This document shows positions 47,407 through 55,564 of a DNA stretch of 64,000 nucleotides, piece after piece. The notes beneath the pieces are model-generated. The model had not been told where the DNA came from, did not search any database, and saw only the letters and a program-made list of their open reading frames with translations. Where the stretch lies: contig JAMCYN010000108.1 in the NCBI GenBank assembly GCA_023474015.1, positions 1 to 64,000 of the forward strand, in the 5' to 3' direction. The translations under genes were made by a program, and so were the position numbers. Positions within the stretch are counted from its first letter, which is position 1, and the number at the start of each line of letters is the position of its first letter. The DNA comes from Armatimonadota bacterium (GTDB taxonomy: Bacteria; Armatimonadota; UBA5829).

Positions 47407-48438
47407 TCATTGCCTCAGGTTCTTCTTGTACGGCGGCCGGACTATACCCTTCTCGGTGATGATCGCGGTAACCAGCGCGGCGGGGGTGACGTCGAAGCTG
47501 GGGTTTGCGACCTCCACCCCGAGCGGGGCGATGCGGTGGCCGTCGATGTGAGTCACTTCTTCGTGCGGGCGCTCCTCGATAGGTATGGCGTCGCCGCTAG
47601 GGAGGGCGAAGTCGATGGTCGAGATGGGGGCGGCGACGTAGAACGGTATGCCGTGGTGATGCGCCAGCACCGCCACCGAATAGGTCCCGATCTTGTTTGC
47701 GATATCACCGTTAGCGGCAATGCGGTCCGCGCCGACGACAACGCTGTCGATGCGGCCCTGGCGCATAAACGAGCCTGCCATATTGTCCGAGATCACAGTG
47801 ACGGGGATGTTATCGCGCACTAGCTCGAAGCAAGTCAATTTCATGCCTTGCAGACGCGGGCGAGTCTCGTCGGAGTAGACGTGAATTCGCTTACCGCTCT
47901 CGACAGCCGCGCGGATCACCCCCAAGGCCGTGCCATAGCCGACGCATGCGAGCGCTCCGGCATTGCAATGGGTAAGCACATGAGCGCCGTCGTGAAGCAG
48001 TTCCGCGCCGTGCGCGCCGAGGGTCCGGCAGACATCCTCGTCTTCCTCAAGCATCGCCCTGGCAAGCGCATCGAGTTCATCGCGCAGTTGTTCGGCGGTC
48101 GAGCCGACCTCCAGCGCGGCGTGCGCGGCGTCGAGCATGCGGTCGATTCCCCAGAACAGGTTGACGGCGGTGGGTCGGGTGCATTTGAGCATCTTCGCAG
48201 CCTGCTCCATCGCTTCATACAGTTCACGGGGGTCGCTCGCCTGAGAATTCCGGGCTGCCAGAGCTATGCCCAGGGCCGCCGCAACGCCGATAGCCGGCGC
48301 ACCGCGGACTTTCATGGTCTTGATGGCATCCGCGAGGGCATCACAGTCCGTTATCTCAATATTGACCAGTTCGGTGGGAATGCGCGTCTGGTCGATAATT
48401 ATGATCTTGCCGTCCCGATAGTCTACTGTTCGCTGCAA
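47407..48438 (-). CDS. mtnA: S-methyl-5-thioribose-1-phosphate isomerase
   Basis: 343 residues. MtnA signature: RGAPAIGVAAALGIALA, THCNAGALACVGYGTALG with the catalytic Cys, and VVGADRIAANGDIANKIGTY with the catalytic Asp. It isomerises methylthioribose-1-phosphate in methionine salvage. Separated from mtnP by a toxin-antitoxin pair, which probably inserted between them. Confidence 0.96.
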   Translation of the reverse strand: MQRTVDYRDGKIIIIDQTRIPTELVNIEITDCDALADAIKTMKVRGAPAIGVAAALGIALAARNSQASDPRELYEAMEQAAKMLKCTRPTAVNLFWGIDRMLDAAHAALEVGSTAEQLRDELDALARAMLEEDEDVCRTLGAHGAELLHDGAHVLTHCNAGALACVGYGTALGVIRAAVESGKRIHVYSDETRPRLQGMKLTCFELVRDNIPVTVISDNMAGSFMRQGRIDSVVVGADRIAANGDIANKIGTYSVAVLAHHHGIPFYVAAPISTIDFALPSGDAIPIEERPHEEVTHIDGHRIAPLGVEVANPSFDVTPAALVTAIITEKGIVRPPYKKNLRQ

Positions 48439-48442
48439 TTAG

Positions 48443-48844
48443 TCACCTGACGAATCTGATGGGGCAGACGCCTTGCTGAGAGATGCTGTCGAGTTCGTGG
48501 TGGTCGGTGGTGACGAACTCGCCCCCCATTCGCTGCGCAAGAGTCACGCCGAAGCAATCAGCGAGCGATATCCGGCGGTAGTCCGCCTTGAGGGCGCCGG
48601 CATGGAGCCAGAAGTCGTCGTCCATATCTTCGCGAATGGTCACGCCTATGAGCGCAAGGTCAGTAATCATCTGACGCGCAAGCCCGTCTCCGCAGTCGCG
48701 TCTGAAGCCGTAGTATATTTCGCACATATTTGCCGCGTGGGCGCAGCACGTATTGTTCTCAACCAGATCCAGTACAATTTCGTGTCCCACTTCCTGGCGA
48801 AGCAGTGCAATAAGTGCACTGGAGTCCATTACGAGGAAGGCCAT
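48443..48844 (-). CDS. PIN-domain toxin (VapC-like)
   Basis: 133 residues. PIN acidic residues are present: Asp7 (MDSSALIAL), Glu42 (MCEIYYG), Asp96 (SLADCFG) and Asp114 (TTDHHEL). Such proteins are Mg-dependent ribonucleases acting as toxins. It overlaps the upstream HTH gene by 16 nt and ends 4 nt before mtnA begins. Confidence 0.9.
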   Translation of the reverse strand: MAFLVMDSSALIALLRQEVGHEIVLDLVENNTCCAHAANMCEIYYGFRRDCGDGLARQMITDLALIGVTIREDMDDDFWLHAGALKADYRRISLADCFGVTLAQRMGGEFVTTDHHELDSISQQGVCPIRFVR

Positions 48845-49218
48845 TTTCTAAGCCGCTCCTCCCATCGCTGCTCCTCGCGCTCAACTTCCTCCCGGCGTTC
48901 ACGAAGAAGGTCTTCACTAGAGAATGGAACATCAGCGTACTTCCCCATAACAGACATCAAGCGCTTGTGTTTCTCTTCCTGGCTGAGCGCGCGCCACTCG
49001 CGGACGTTCTCCGGTATGTCTTCCTCAACTTCAGCCGAAATCTCGTGTTTCCCTCGATATCGGGATCGGATGTAGGCCTTCAAATCCTCTTCCAGCAGTC
49101 GCCATTGCCTGCCAACCTTGTTGCCCGGAAGCATCCCCTTTCGGAGATAACCGCGTACGACTTGCGGATTCATCTGGAGCATTTCGGCTGCTTGTTCAAG
49201 AGTAAGCATATGGCTCAT
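48829..49218 (-). CDS. Excisionase-type HTH protein, probable antitoxin
   Basis: 129 residues. HTH_17/MerR-like winged helix at about residues 4-55 (LTLEQAAEMLQMNPQVVRGY, GNKVGRQWRLLEEDLKAYI), then a charged helical tail (about 60-129, many Glu and Arg) suited to clamping the PIN partner. An unusual antitoxin fold for VapC. AGGTGA precedes the ATG. Confidence 0.85.
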   Translation of the reverse strand: MSHMLTLEQAAEMLQMNPQVVRGYLRKGMLPGNKVGRQWRLLEEDLKAYIRSRYRGKHEISAEVEEDIPENVREWRALSQEEKHKRLMSVMGKYADVPFSSEDLLRERREEVEREEQRWEERLRKWPSS

Positions 49219-49236
49219 AAGTCATCACCTAATACC

Positions 49237-49242
49237 ATTATA
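49237..49242 (-). promoter_or_regulatory. Extended -10 promoter of the toxin-antitoxin pair
   Basis: TGGTATAAT on the minus strand is an extended -10 with a perfect hexamer, about 20 nt before the HTH gene's ATG. No good -35. The module therefore has its own promoter between mtnP and mtnA. Confidence 0.6.
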
Positions 49243-49261
49243 CCACATAACACAACGCAAT

Positions 49262-50068
49262 CTATCCAAATCGCGCGTACTTCAACGCCGTTGCGCACGG
49301 GCAATCGCGGGTGTCGGGGATGCGCTTGATCATCTCAAGGATAAGATTCCGCACGCGCTCGTTGTTCTCGTTCAGAACTCTGACCACCTCATCCGCGTTG
49401 ACCGGCTCCGCGCCGCCCTCGGCGACTATCCCGACGTCGTAATCCGTGATCAGCGCGATGTTCACATAGCAGATTTCCTGCTCGAGGGAGAGGATATTCT
49501 CGGGATACTGGGTCATATTCACCACGTGCCAGCCCATTCTAGTGAACCACAGGCTCTCCGCCCGGCTCGAAAAGCGCGGGCCCTGGACGCAGACCGTTGT
49601 CCCGCCGTCGTGCATCGTAATGCCCTGCTCCCGCCCGATTCGGACAGCCAACTTGCGCATAGTCTCGCAATATGGCTCGGCGGAGGAGATGTGGGTCGCG
49701 ATGGGGCCGTCGTAGAAGGTGTCTTTGCGGCCGGTGGTACGATCCACGAACTGATCGCACACCACGAAATCCCCCGGCTTGATCTCCTTCTGCAGGCTGC
49801 CGACACAGTTCGGGCCGATGATACGAGTCACACCAAGCTGCTTCATGGCGTGGATATTCGCGCGATAGGGGATCATGTGCGGAGGATACTGATGGTTCTT
49901 GCCATGCCTCGGCAGAAAGGCGACCTTTCTCTCGGCGACGGTCCCGAGCGCGATGGTATCGCTCGGCGGGCCATACGGCGTCTCCAGCTTGATCTCTTTC
50001 AGACCTTCGATCAGACTATAAAACCCGGAGCCTCCGAAGACTCCAATATCAGCTTTAAGTTCGGTCAT
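49262..50068 (-). CDS. mtnP: S-methyl-5'-thioadenosine phosphorylase
   Basis: 268 residues. GVFGGSGFYSLI at the N terminus, VAFLPRHGKNHQYPPHMIPYR in pieces, RIIGPNCVGSLQ, QGPRFSSRAESLW and NMTQYPE match the MtnP branch of PNP-family phosphorylases. It releases adenine and methylthioribose-1-phosphate, the substrates of apt and mtnA next door. Confidence 0.95.
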   Translation of the reverse strand: MTELKADIGVFGGSGFYSLIEGLKEIKLETPYGPPSDTIALGTVAERKVAFLPRHGKNHQYPPHMIPYRANIHAMKQLGVTRIIGPNCVGSLQKEIKPGDFVVCDQFVDRTTGRKDTFYDGPIATHISSAEPYCETMRKLAVRIGREQGITMHDGGTTVCVQGPRFSSRAESLWFTRMGWHVVNMTQYPENILSLEQEICYVNIALITDYDVGIVAEGGAEPVNADEVVRVLNENNERVRNLILEMIKRIPDTRDCPCATALKYARFG

Positions 50069-50089
50069 TTATCCTCCTGCCAACGAAGT

Positions 50090-50158
50090 TAAGAGTTGCG
50101 AGTTACTGGTTTGCGGGTTCTCAACTCGTAACTCGCGAACTCGAAACCCGCAACTCTC
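50090..50158. repeat. GAGTT heptamer array anchored at the rnc stop, inverted
   Basis: On the minus strand immediately after the rnc TAG: GAGAGTT, GCGGGTT, TCGAGTT, CGCGAGTT, ACGAGTT, GAGAACC, then CGCAAACCAGTAACTC as the inverted arm. Same family as 47341-47396. Confidence 0.85.
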
Positions 50159-50872
50159 CTACGTTTCGACAAAGCACTTCTTGTCTATCGATTCGAGCGC
50201 CTTGAGCGCGGCGGCCTGCTCGGCCTGTTTCTTGCTCTTGCCCGTGCCGCGACCGAGCACCAAATCATCCAGCGTCGCCTCAACCACGAACGTCTTGTCG
50301 TGGTCGGCGCCGTGCTCCTCCACCACCACATACATTGGGGCCTTCTTGTGAATCCCCTGTGTGTGCTCTTGGAGGAGGGTCTTGTAGTCGCGGATGTGCT
50401 CCTTGCGCTCGATATCCTGCAATATGGACTCCAGAGCGCGGAGAATGAACTGCCGGGCGGCCTCCAGTCCACAGTCGAGATAGACGACCGCGATCAGGGC
50501 CTCGAATGAATCCGCCAGGATGGAAAGGCGCTTGCGGCCCCCGCTGGCCTCCTCGCCGGCGCTCATAAGGACCATGTCCTGCAAGCCCAGATTCTTCGCA
50601 CTCTCCGCCAGCACCGGCTCGCTCACCGCCACCGCCTTTGCCTTGGCAAGGTCACCCTCGGATCTGTCCGCGAACTGCGTGTATAAATACTCGGCGACCA
50701 CGATCCCCAGCACCGAGTCCCCCAAAAACTCCAGCCGCTCATTCGACATCGCTTCAGCGGATTCGCCCAAATACGATCTGTGCGTAAGGGACTGAAGCAG
50801 CAGAGGATAGTCTCTGATGTCTACCTGCAGCTTCCGGGCGATCTTCTGAAGTTGCTTCTGGTCTAGGGACAT
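50159..50872 (-). CDS. rnc: Ribonuclease III
   Basis: 237 residues from ATG 50872 (MSLDQKQLQKIARKL); longer readings run into the next gene. The catalytic domain has NERLEFLGDSVLG and DSFEALIAVVYLD, and a double-stranded RNA-binding domain lies at about residues 160-230 (PMYVVVEEHGADHDKTF, KSKKQAEQAAALKAL). It processes rRNA and structured transcripts, possibly including the many hairpins in this genome. Confidence 0.97.
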   Translation of the reverse strand: MSLDQKQLQKIARKLQVDIRDYPLLLQSLTHRSYLGESAEAMSNERLEFLGDSVLGIVVAEYLYTQFADRSEGDLAKAKAVAVSEPVLAESAKNLGLQDMVLMSAGEEASGGRKRLSILADSFEALIAVVYLDCGLEAARQFILRALESILQDIERKEHIRDYKTLLQEHTQGIHKKAPMYVVVEEHGADHDKTFVVEATLDDLVLGRGTGKSKKQAEQAAALKALESIDKKCFVET

Positions 50873-50877
50873 ATCAA

Positions 50878-51153
50878 TTAGTCCGGAGGTCCGGAAGTCC
50901 GAGAGTCCGGGAGCCGAGGATGCTTGAAATCGATGCGGTACTTCCAATGCCGCGGCCCGATGATTTCGAGCTTGCCGGTTTCGATCCATCGTTGCCGGCG
51001 GGACATTTCGACCTCGATAAGCAGTTTTTCTTTTTCCGGGTCTCGAGGGCGTCGGCCAGGCAATCGCTCAGGCAACGAGTTCTCTACAGCAATCGCCGTG
51101 GCGAACTTCGACTTGCGCTCATTCTTCCACTGTTCGTAGTTGACGCGTCTCAT
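50878..51153 (-). CDS. Small charged protein of unknown family, C terminus written by repeats
   Basis: 91 residues. Rich in Arg, Lys and Glu; segments MRRVNYEQWKNERKSK and EVEMSRRQRWIETGKLEIIG. The last residues (LPDSRTSGPPD) come from the octamer array. It overlaps the upstream nucleotidyltransferase-like gene by 4 nt (ATGA), so the two are a coupled pair, perhaps toxin-antitoxin-like; this is a guess from layout only. Confidence 0.6.
   Translation of the reverse strand: MRRVNYEQWKNERKSKFATAIAVENSLPERLPGRRPRDPEKEKLLIEVEMSRRQRWIETGKLEIIGPRHWKYRIDFKHPRLPDSRTSGPPD
50880..50914 (-). repeat. CCGGAC octamer array in the 3' end of a small gene
   Basis: On the minus strand TCCCGGAC, TCTCGGAC, TTCCGGAC, CTCCGGAC: four units of period 8 that encode the last residues of the 91-aa protein. 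Confidence 0.8.
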
Positions 51154-51722
51154 CTCCGCGCCTCCGGATTTTTCTCAAGAATCTTTCGCAACCCGTCCGC
51201 GCATCTCTCCTGCTCGGCTCGGCCGTTCAAGTAATCCCAGTCAATTGCATCTCCGTTCTCGACAAGGAGATGCGTCGCCCAACGGCCATCCTCATCCGAT
51301 TTCCAGTGCACATAGGCGTTCAATCGATCGATAATGAGGTCCTCTACACCTATGACGTATACCTTCGACCCCTTCATGTCCATCTCGACGATGCGGCTCG
51401 GGTCTGCCTCAAGCGCCTCGGAAGGAGCTTCAAGAGCGATATCGATATCGCTGCGCGTCCAGTGCCTTCCGGCCTTCTGGAAGCCGAGTTCAAGCATGGC
51501 GGGACCCAGAATCCGGACATCGGCTATCACGTCGATATCGAGCGTCGCGTAGCCTCCCGCTGTATAGAACTCCACCGCCGCCCCACCGACCAATATCGGC
51601 CTGACGCCTTTCGGGGCGAGGTATTCGGTGATTATGGCAAGCACCCATAGGCGGCGGTCGAGGGTGTCCTCGATCTCCGCCGCCCTGGCCAGTCGCTCCT
51701 TGAGTTCGTCTATGCTTGCCAT
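51150..51722 (-). CDS. Nucleotidyltransferase-like protein (DUF6036-type)
   Basis: 190 residues. Polymerase-beta-like pattern GGAAVEFYTAGGYATLDIDV (GG, then D-x-D) at about residues 46-65, and helical remainder with 'VYVIGVEDLIIDRLNAYVHWK'. Similar to AbiEii/MNT-like accessory proteins. Forms the first gene of a pair with the 91-aa protein, inserted between the aminotransferase and rnc. Confidence 0.75.
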   Translation of the reverse strand: MASIDELKERLARAAEIEDTLDRRLWVLAIITEYLAPKGVRPILVGGAAVEFYTAGGYATLDIDVIADVRILGPAMLELGFQKAGRHWTRSDIDIALEAPSEALEADPSRIVEMDMKGSKVYVIGVEDLIIDRLNAYVHWKSDEDGRWATHLLVENGDAIDWDYLNGRAEQERCADGLRKILEKNPEARR

Positions 51723-51735
51723 TTGCGTTTCCGCC

Positions 51736-52926
51736 TTAGCTCAGTTTGCCTACCGCCTCGGCTATCCTGTCCATGCCCTTCGCGATTGCCTCCATCGAGG
51801 TCGCGTAAGAGAGCCTCATGTAATTATCGGCGCCGAACCCGCTTCCGGCAACACCCGCGACGTTCGCATGATCGAGCAGGTATTCGCAGAAGGCGTCGGA
51901 GCCTACAATCTCTTTGCCATTGAACTTGCGTCCGTAGAGCGCGGAGATGTTCGGGAACACATAGAATGCGCCGCCGGGCAGCGTGCAGGTGATGCCTTCG
52001 ATGGCGTTCAGGCGGTCCACGATATACTTCCGGCGCTTGTCGAACTCGGCCACCATCTTCTCAACTACGTCCTGCGGGCCGTTCAGCGCGGCAACAGCGG
52101 CGGGCTGGGTGAAGCTGACCAGGTTCGACGCGCTGTGGCCCTGGAGAGCGTCCATCGCGGACACAATAGCCTTATCCGCCGCCGCATAGCCCAGCCGCCA
52201 GCCGGTCATCGAGAACGCCTTCGAGAAGCCGTTTACCGTGATCGTGAGCTTCTTTATCTCCTCGCCAAGCGAGGCGATGCTCACGTGCTCGCGGCCATCA
52301 TAGAGCACTTTCTCATAAATCTCATCCGAAAGCACATAGAAGCCCTTCTCGACCGCCAGCGCCGCGATCTCCTCGATCTGCCTGCGGCTGTAGACGCCGC
52401 CGGTCGGGTTTGACGGGCTGTTCAGGATCAGCATCTTCGTCTTCGGGGTCACGACAGACCTGAGCAGGTCAATCGGCACGGTAAAGTCAGTGGACTCGTC
52501 CGCGCTCACGTATACGGCCTTGCCGTCCGCCATTCCGACGATCTCGGGATAGCTGACCCAATACGGAGCCGGGATGATGACTTCATCGCCCGGATTGATC
52601 GTCGCCAGCACCGCGTTGTAGATCGAGTGCTTCGCCCCGAGCGAGACTATGACCTCCGAGGGCTTATAGTCCAGGCCATTGTCGCGCTTGAGCTTGTCGC
52701 AGATGGCCTGTCTCAGCTCGGGCGTGCCGCTTGTAGGGGTATATTTGGTAAACCCCGACTGCAACGACTTGATCGCGGCGTCCTTGATGTGCTGAGGCGT
52801 GTCGAAGTCGGGCTCGCCGGCGCCGAAGTTGACGACGTCGATCCCCTGGGCCTGCATCTGCTTTGCCTTGGCCGATATCGCCAGCGTCGGCGATGGGCTT
52901 ATTCTCTTAGCGCGTTCGGATATCAC
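51736..52926 (-). CDS. Class I PLP-dependent aminotransferase (aspartate aminotransferase type)
   Basis: 396 residues. LNSPSNPTGGVYSRRQIEEI, LSDEIYEKVLYDG, PLP lysine in NGFSKAFSMTGWRLGYAA and the C-terminal arginine in GFGADNYMRLSYATS. Typical of the thermostable-type AspC (subgroup Ib), making aspartate or acting on other amino acids. Specificity is not settled by sequence. Confidence 0.92.
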   Translation of the reverse strand: MISERAKRISPSPTLAISAKAKQMQAQGIDVVNFGAGEPDFDTPQHIKDAAIKSLQSGFTKYTPTSGTPELRQAICDKLKRDNGLDYKPSEVIVSLGAKHSIYNAVLATINPGDEVIIPAPYWVSYPEIVGMADGKAVYVSADESTDFTVPIDLLRSVVTPKTKMLILNSPSNPTGGVYSRRQIEEIAALAVEKGFYVLSDEIYEKVLYDGREHVSIASLGEEIKKLTITVNGFSKAFSMTGWRLGYAAADKAIVSAMDALQGHSASNLVSFTQPAAVAALNGPQDVVEKMVAEFDKRRKYIVDRLNAIEGITCTLPGGAFYVFPNISALYGRKFNGKEIVGSDAFCEYLLDHANVAGVAGSGFGADNYMRLSYATSMEAIAKGMDRIAEAVGKLS

Positions 52927-52943
52927 GTACTCACTCTCCAGTT

Positions 52944-54182
52944 CTACCCTGCAAATCTCTTAAATATCAGCGTCGCGTTCTGGCCGCCGAAGCCGAACGA
53001 GTTGTTCATGGCATACTCGACCTTCGCCTCACGGGCTTCGTTGGGTACGAAGTCCAAATCGCACGCGGGATCAGGATTGACCAGATTCCTCGTCGGCGGG
53101 ATGACGCCGTCAGTGATCGCCTTGATGCACGCAATACTCTCGACCGCTCCGGCGGCTCCGAGCAGGTGGCCGATCATCGACTTGGTCGAAGAAATCATCA
53201 GCTGTTGAGCATGATCGCCGAAGGCCATCTTGATGGCCGCAACCTCGCCCGGATCACCCACGGGTGTCGAGGTGGCGTGTGCGTTTATATAGTCGATCTT
53301 CTCAGGCTCGATCCCGGCGCGCCGCAGGGCGTTTCTCATACTGCGATCAGCGCCTTCGGGGCTGTTGACTACCATATCATAGGCATCCGCCGAGCAGCCG
53401 TACCCGACCAGCTCGGCATAGATCTTCGCCCCGCGCGCCCTGGCATGTTCCAATTCTTCCAGCATCAGCACGCCGGAACCCTCGCCCATCACGAAGCCGT
53501 CCCTGTCCTTGTCGAAGGGGCGGCTGGCGTGCTCGGGGTCGTCATTGTTCGTGGACATGGCCTTCATCGTGCAGAATCCCGCGCATGACAGAGGCCGTAT
53601 CGCCGCCTCCGCGCCGCCCGCGAACATCACGTCGGCATCGTCGCGCTTTATCATGTGCCACGCTTCGCCAATGGAGTGGCACGCGGTGGCGCACGCGGTC
53701 ACAATGGCCATATTTGGGCCCTTGGCCCCGGTCAATATGGCAATGAGGCCGCTGGCCATGTTCGCGATCAGCATGGGCACGAAGAATGGGCTGACCCGCC
53801 TCGGGCCGTTATTGATTATGTTGAAATCCTGGGTCTCCCAGGTCTCGACTCCACCGATGCCTGAGCCTACCAACACCCCCACTCTTGTCGCCGTTTCTCC
53901 GTCGATCTCCAGCACGCTGTCCTCGTGCGCCATCTTCGCCGCAGCGACCGCATACTGAACGAACGTGTCCATCCGGCGCGCGAGCTTCGCGTCGACGTAT
54001 TTAGTGGCATCGAAGTCCTTGATCTCCGCCGCTATCCGGGTGGGATGCTCGGAGGCGTCGAAATGGGTGATCGGCCCGATGGCGTTTTTGCACGCCTTTA
54101 TGGCTTCCCAATATTCATCGACCGTGTTCCCAAGCGGAGTAAGGGCGCCGAGGCCGGTGATAACTACTCTTCTATCCTGCAT
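52944..54182 (-). CDS. fabF: Beta-ketoacyl-ACP synthase II
   Basis: 412 residues. Catalytic Cys164 (VTACATACHSIGEA), His in NAHATSTPVGD and His in SMIGHLLGAAGAVE, giving the Cys-His-His triad of KAS II. It elongates acyl chains with malonyl-ACP. End of the fab gene run. Confidence 0.97.
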   Translation of the reverse strand: MQDRRVVITGLGALTPLGNTVDEYWEAIKACKNAIGPITHFDASEHPTRIAAEIKDFDATKYVDAKLARRMDTFVQYAVAAAKMAHEDSVLEIDGETATRVGVLVGSGIGGVETWETQDFNIINNGPRRVSPFFVPMLIANMASGLIAILTGAKGPNMAIVTACATACHSIGEAWHMIKRDDADVMFAGGAEAAIRPLSCAGFCTMKAMSTNNDDPEHASRPFDKDRDGFVMGEGSGVLMLEELEHARARGAKIYAELVGYGCSADAYDMVVNSPEGADRSMRNALRRAGIEPEKIDYINAHATSTPVGDPGEVAAIKMAFGDHAQQLMISSTKSMIGHLLGAAGAVESIACIKAITDGVIPPTRNLVNPDPACDLDFVPNEAREAKVEYAMNNSFGFGGQNATLIFKRFAG

Positions 54183-54223
54183 TCTATCCTCAAATCATGC
54201 CGGTTATTCTAAAGGGGTAATAG

Positions 54224-54290
54224 ATGTTGGGTGTTAGGTGACGGATGATAGGGATCTTCTCCCCAACACCTAGCACCCAACACCCAACAT
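54224..54290. repeat. CAACACC heptamer array, inverted
   Basis: Left arm ATGTTGGGTGTTAGGTG. Right arm CAACACC, TAGCACC, CAACACC, CAACATC in exact sevens. Between acpP and fabF. Same family as 17891-17953. Confidence 0.85.
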
Positions 54291-54333
54291 CATTTACTTC
54301 ACGCGTTGTCGGTCGGTTCAGCCGAAACGTCTA

Positions 54334-54573
54334 TTATTCGGTCTGCTTCGCGCTGATATAATCGACGGCCTGCTTGACTGTCTGGATCTTTTCGGCGTCC
54401 TCGTCCGGGATCTGAACCTCGAACTCGTCCTCGAAACCGATCACCAGATCCACCACATCCAGCGAATCCGCGCCCAAATCGTCCACGAACGATGCGGCCT
54501 CTGTGACCTCATCATCGCTGACCTTGAGCCTGTCAACCACTACCTTCTTCACTCTCTCCAGAGTTGTAGACAC
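54334..54573 (-). CDS. acpP: Acyl carrier protein
   Basis: 79 residues, acidic, four-helix. Phosphopantetheine serine 37 in [11 protein letters not shown]. It carries acyl intermediates for FabD, FabH, FabG and FabF encoded around it. Confidence 0.97.
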   Translation of the reverse strand: MSTTLERVKKVVVDRLKVSDDEVTEAASFVDDLGADSLDVVDLVIGFEDEFEVQIPDEDAEKIQTVKQAVDYISAKQTE

Positions 54574-54591
54574 GTAAGCACCTCCATTTAG

Positions 54592-54724
54592 TGAATTTTG
54601 AATTAGGAATTAGGAATTATAAATTGAAGGCACCTACAGACCGGCAGGTCAGTGAGTTTCGGGAACAAGCTTCCCGAAACACCGGCCCTTCAATTCATAA
54701 TTCAAAATTCAGAATTCATAATTG
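54592..54724. repeat. AATTATG heptamer arrays enclosing a palindromic element
   Basis: On the minus strand the array begins 2 nt after the fabG stop: AATTATG, AATTCTG, AATTTTG, AATTATG, AATTGAAG. The inverted arm toward acpP is GAATTAGGAATTAGGAATTA. Between them lies GTTTCGGGAA-CAAGC-TTCCCGAAACACCGG (54656-54685), the same palindrome as inside mpg. Confidence 0.9.
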
Positions 54725-54725
54725 A

Positions 54726-55475
54726 TCACATAACCATTCCGCCGTCAACGGCGATTACTTGCCCGGTGATGTAGCTCGACGCCGGACTGCACAGAAACAG
54801 CACGACCTCCGCCACATCGTCCGGCGTACCCAGACGCTTGAGCGGTATCTGCTCGGCGATACCCGCTTTGGCGTCCTCGGGCATTTCTTCTGTCATCACG
54901 GTCTGAATAAACCCGGGAGCGACCGCGTTGACATTAACCCCACGGGAGCCAAGCTCCTTGGCCGTGGTCTTCGTCAGCGCGATGACTCCACCTTTGGACG
55001 CGGAATAGTTGGCCTGTCCCGCATTGCCCATAATCCCCATCACGCTCGCCATATTGACGATCTTGCCGCTTCTCTGGCGCATCATCAACTTGGCGACCGC
55101 CTTGGAGCAATTGAACACACCCTTGAGGTTGGTGTCCAAAACCATATCCCAGTCCTGCTCGCTCATTCGGACCAGCAGGTTGTCCCGCGTGATGCCAGCA
55201 TTGTTGACAAGTATATCGATCTGACCGAACTTGTCAACAGTGGCCTGGACCATCGCGTCGACATCCTCGGGGCTGGACACGCTGCCATAGACCGCGAGAG
55301 CCTCGCCGCCCATCTCCGTTACTTCTTTAGCCACCGAATCCGCGGCCTCCGGGACGAAATCCGCGATTGCGATCTTCGCGCCTTCCTTTGCCAGCCTCAG
55401 GGCAATCGACCTGCCGATCCCCTTACCCGCCCTTCCAGCGCCGGTGACCAGCGCAACCTGTCCGTCCAATAGCAA
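54726..55475 (-). CDS. fabG: 3-oxoacyl-ACP reductase
   Basis: 249 residues. SDR motifs [16 protein letters not shown], catalytic Ser144, Tyr157 and Lys161 (YSASKGG). It reduces the beta-keto group with NADPH. The stop is followed at once by a heptamer array. Confidence 0.97.
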   Translation of the reverse strand: MLLDGQVALVTGAGRAGKGIGRSIALRLAKEGAKIAIADFVPEAADSVAKEVTEMGGEALAVYGSVSSPEDVDAMVQATVDKFGQIDILVNNAGITRDNLLVRMSEQDWDMVLDTNLKGVFNCSKAVAKLMMRQRSGKIVNMASVMGIMGNAGQANYSASKGGVIALTKTTAKELGSRGVNVNAVAPGFIQTVMTEEMPEDAKAGIAEQIPLKRLGTPDDVAEVVLFLCSPASSYITGQVIAVDGGMVM

Positions 55476-55490
55476 GTCCGTCTCCTTAGC

Positions 55491-55564
55491 TGGAATTTTG
55501 AATTATGAATTGAAGGGACGGTCCCTTCCCCAATTCAAAATTCATAATTCAACATTCAAAATTT
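55491..55564. repeat. AATTTTG heptamer array running into fabD
   Basis: On the minus strand: AATTTTG, AATGTTG, AATTATG, AATTTTG, AATTGGG (exact sevens), then GGGACCGTCCC and the inverted arm. The first three units are coding, and the fabD stop TGA lies in the third. Confidence 0.9.

Noticed and set aside
53688..53703. TGGCACG near 53690 as a third sigma-54 site.
   Set aside because: The -12 TTGC element is missing at the required spacing and the site lies within fabF.
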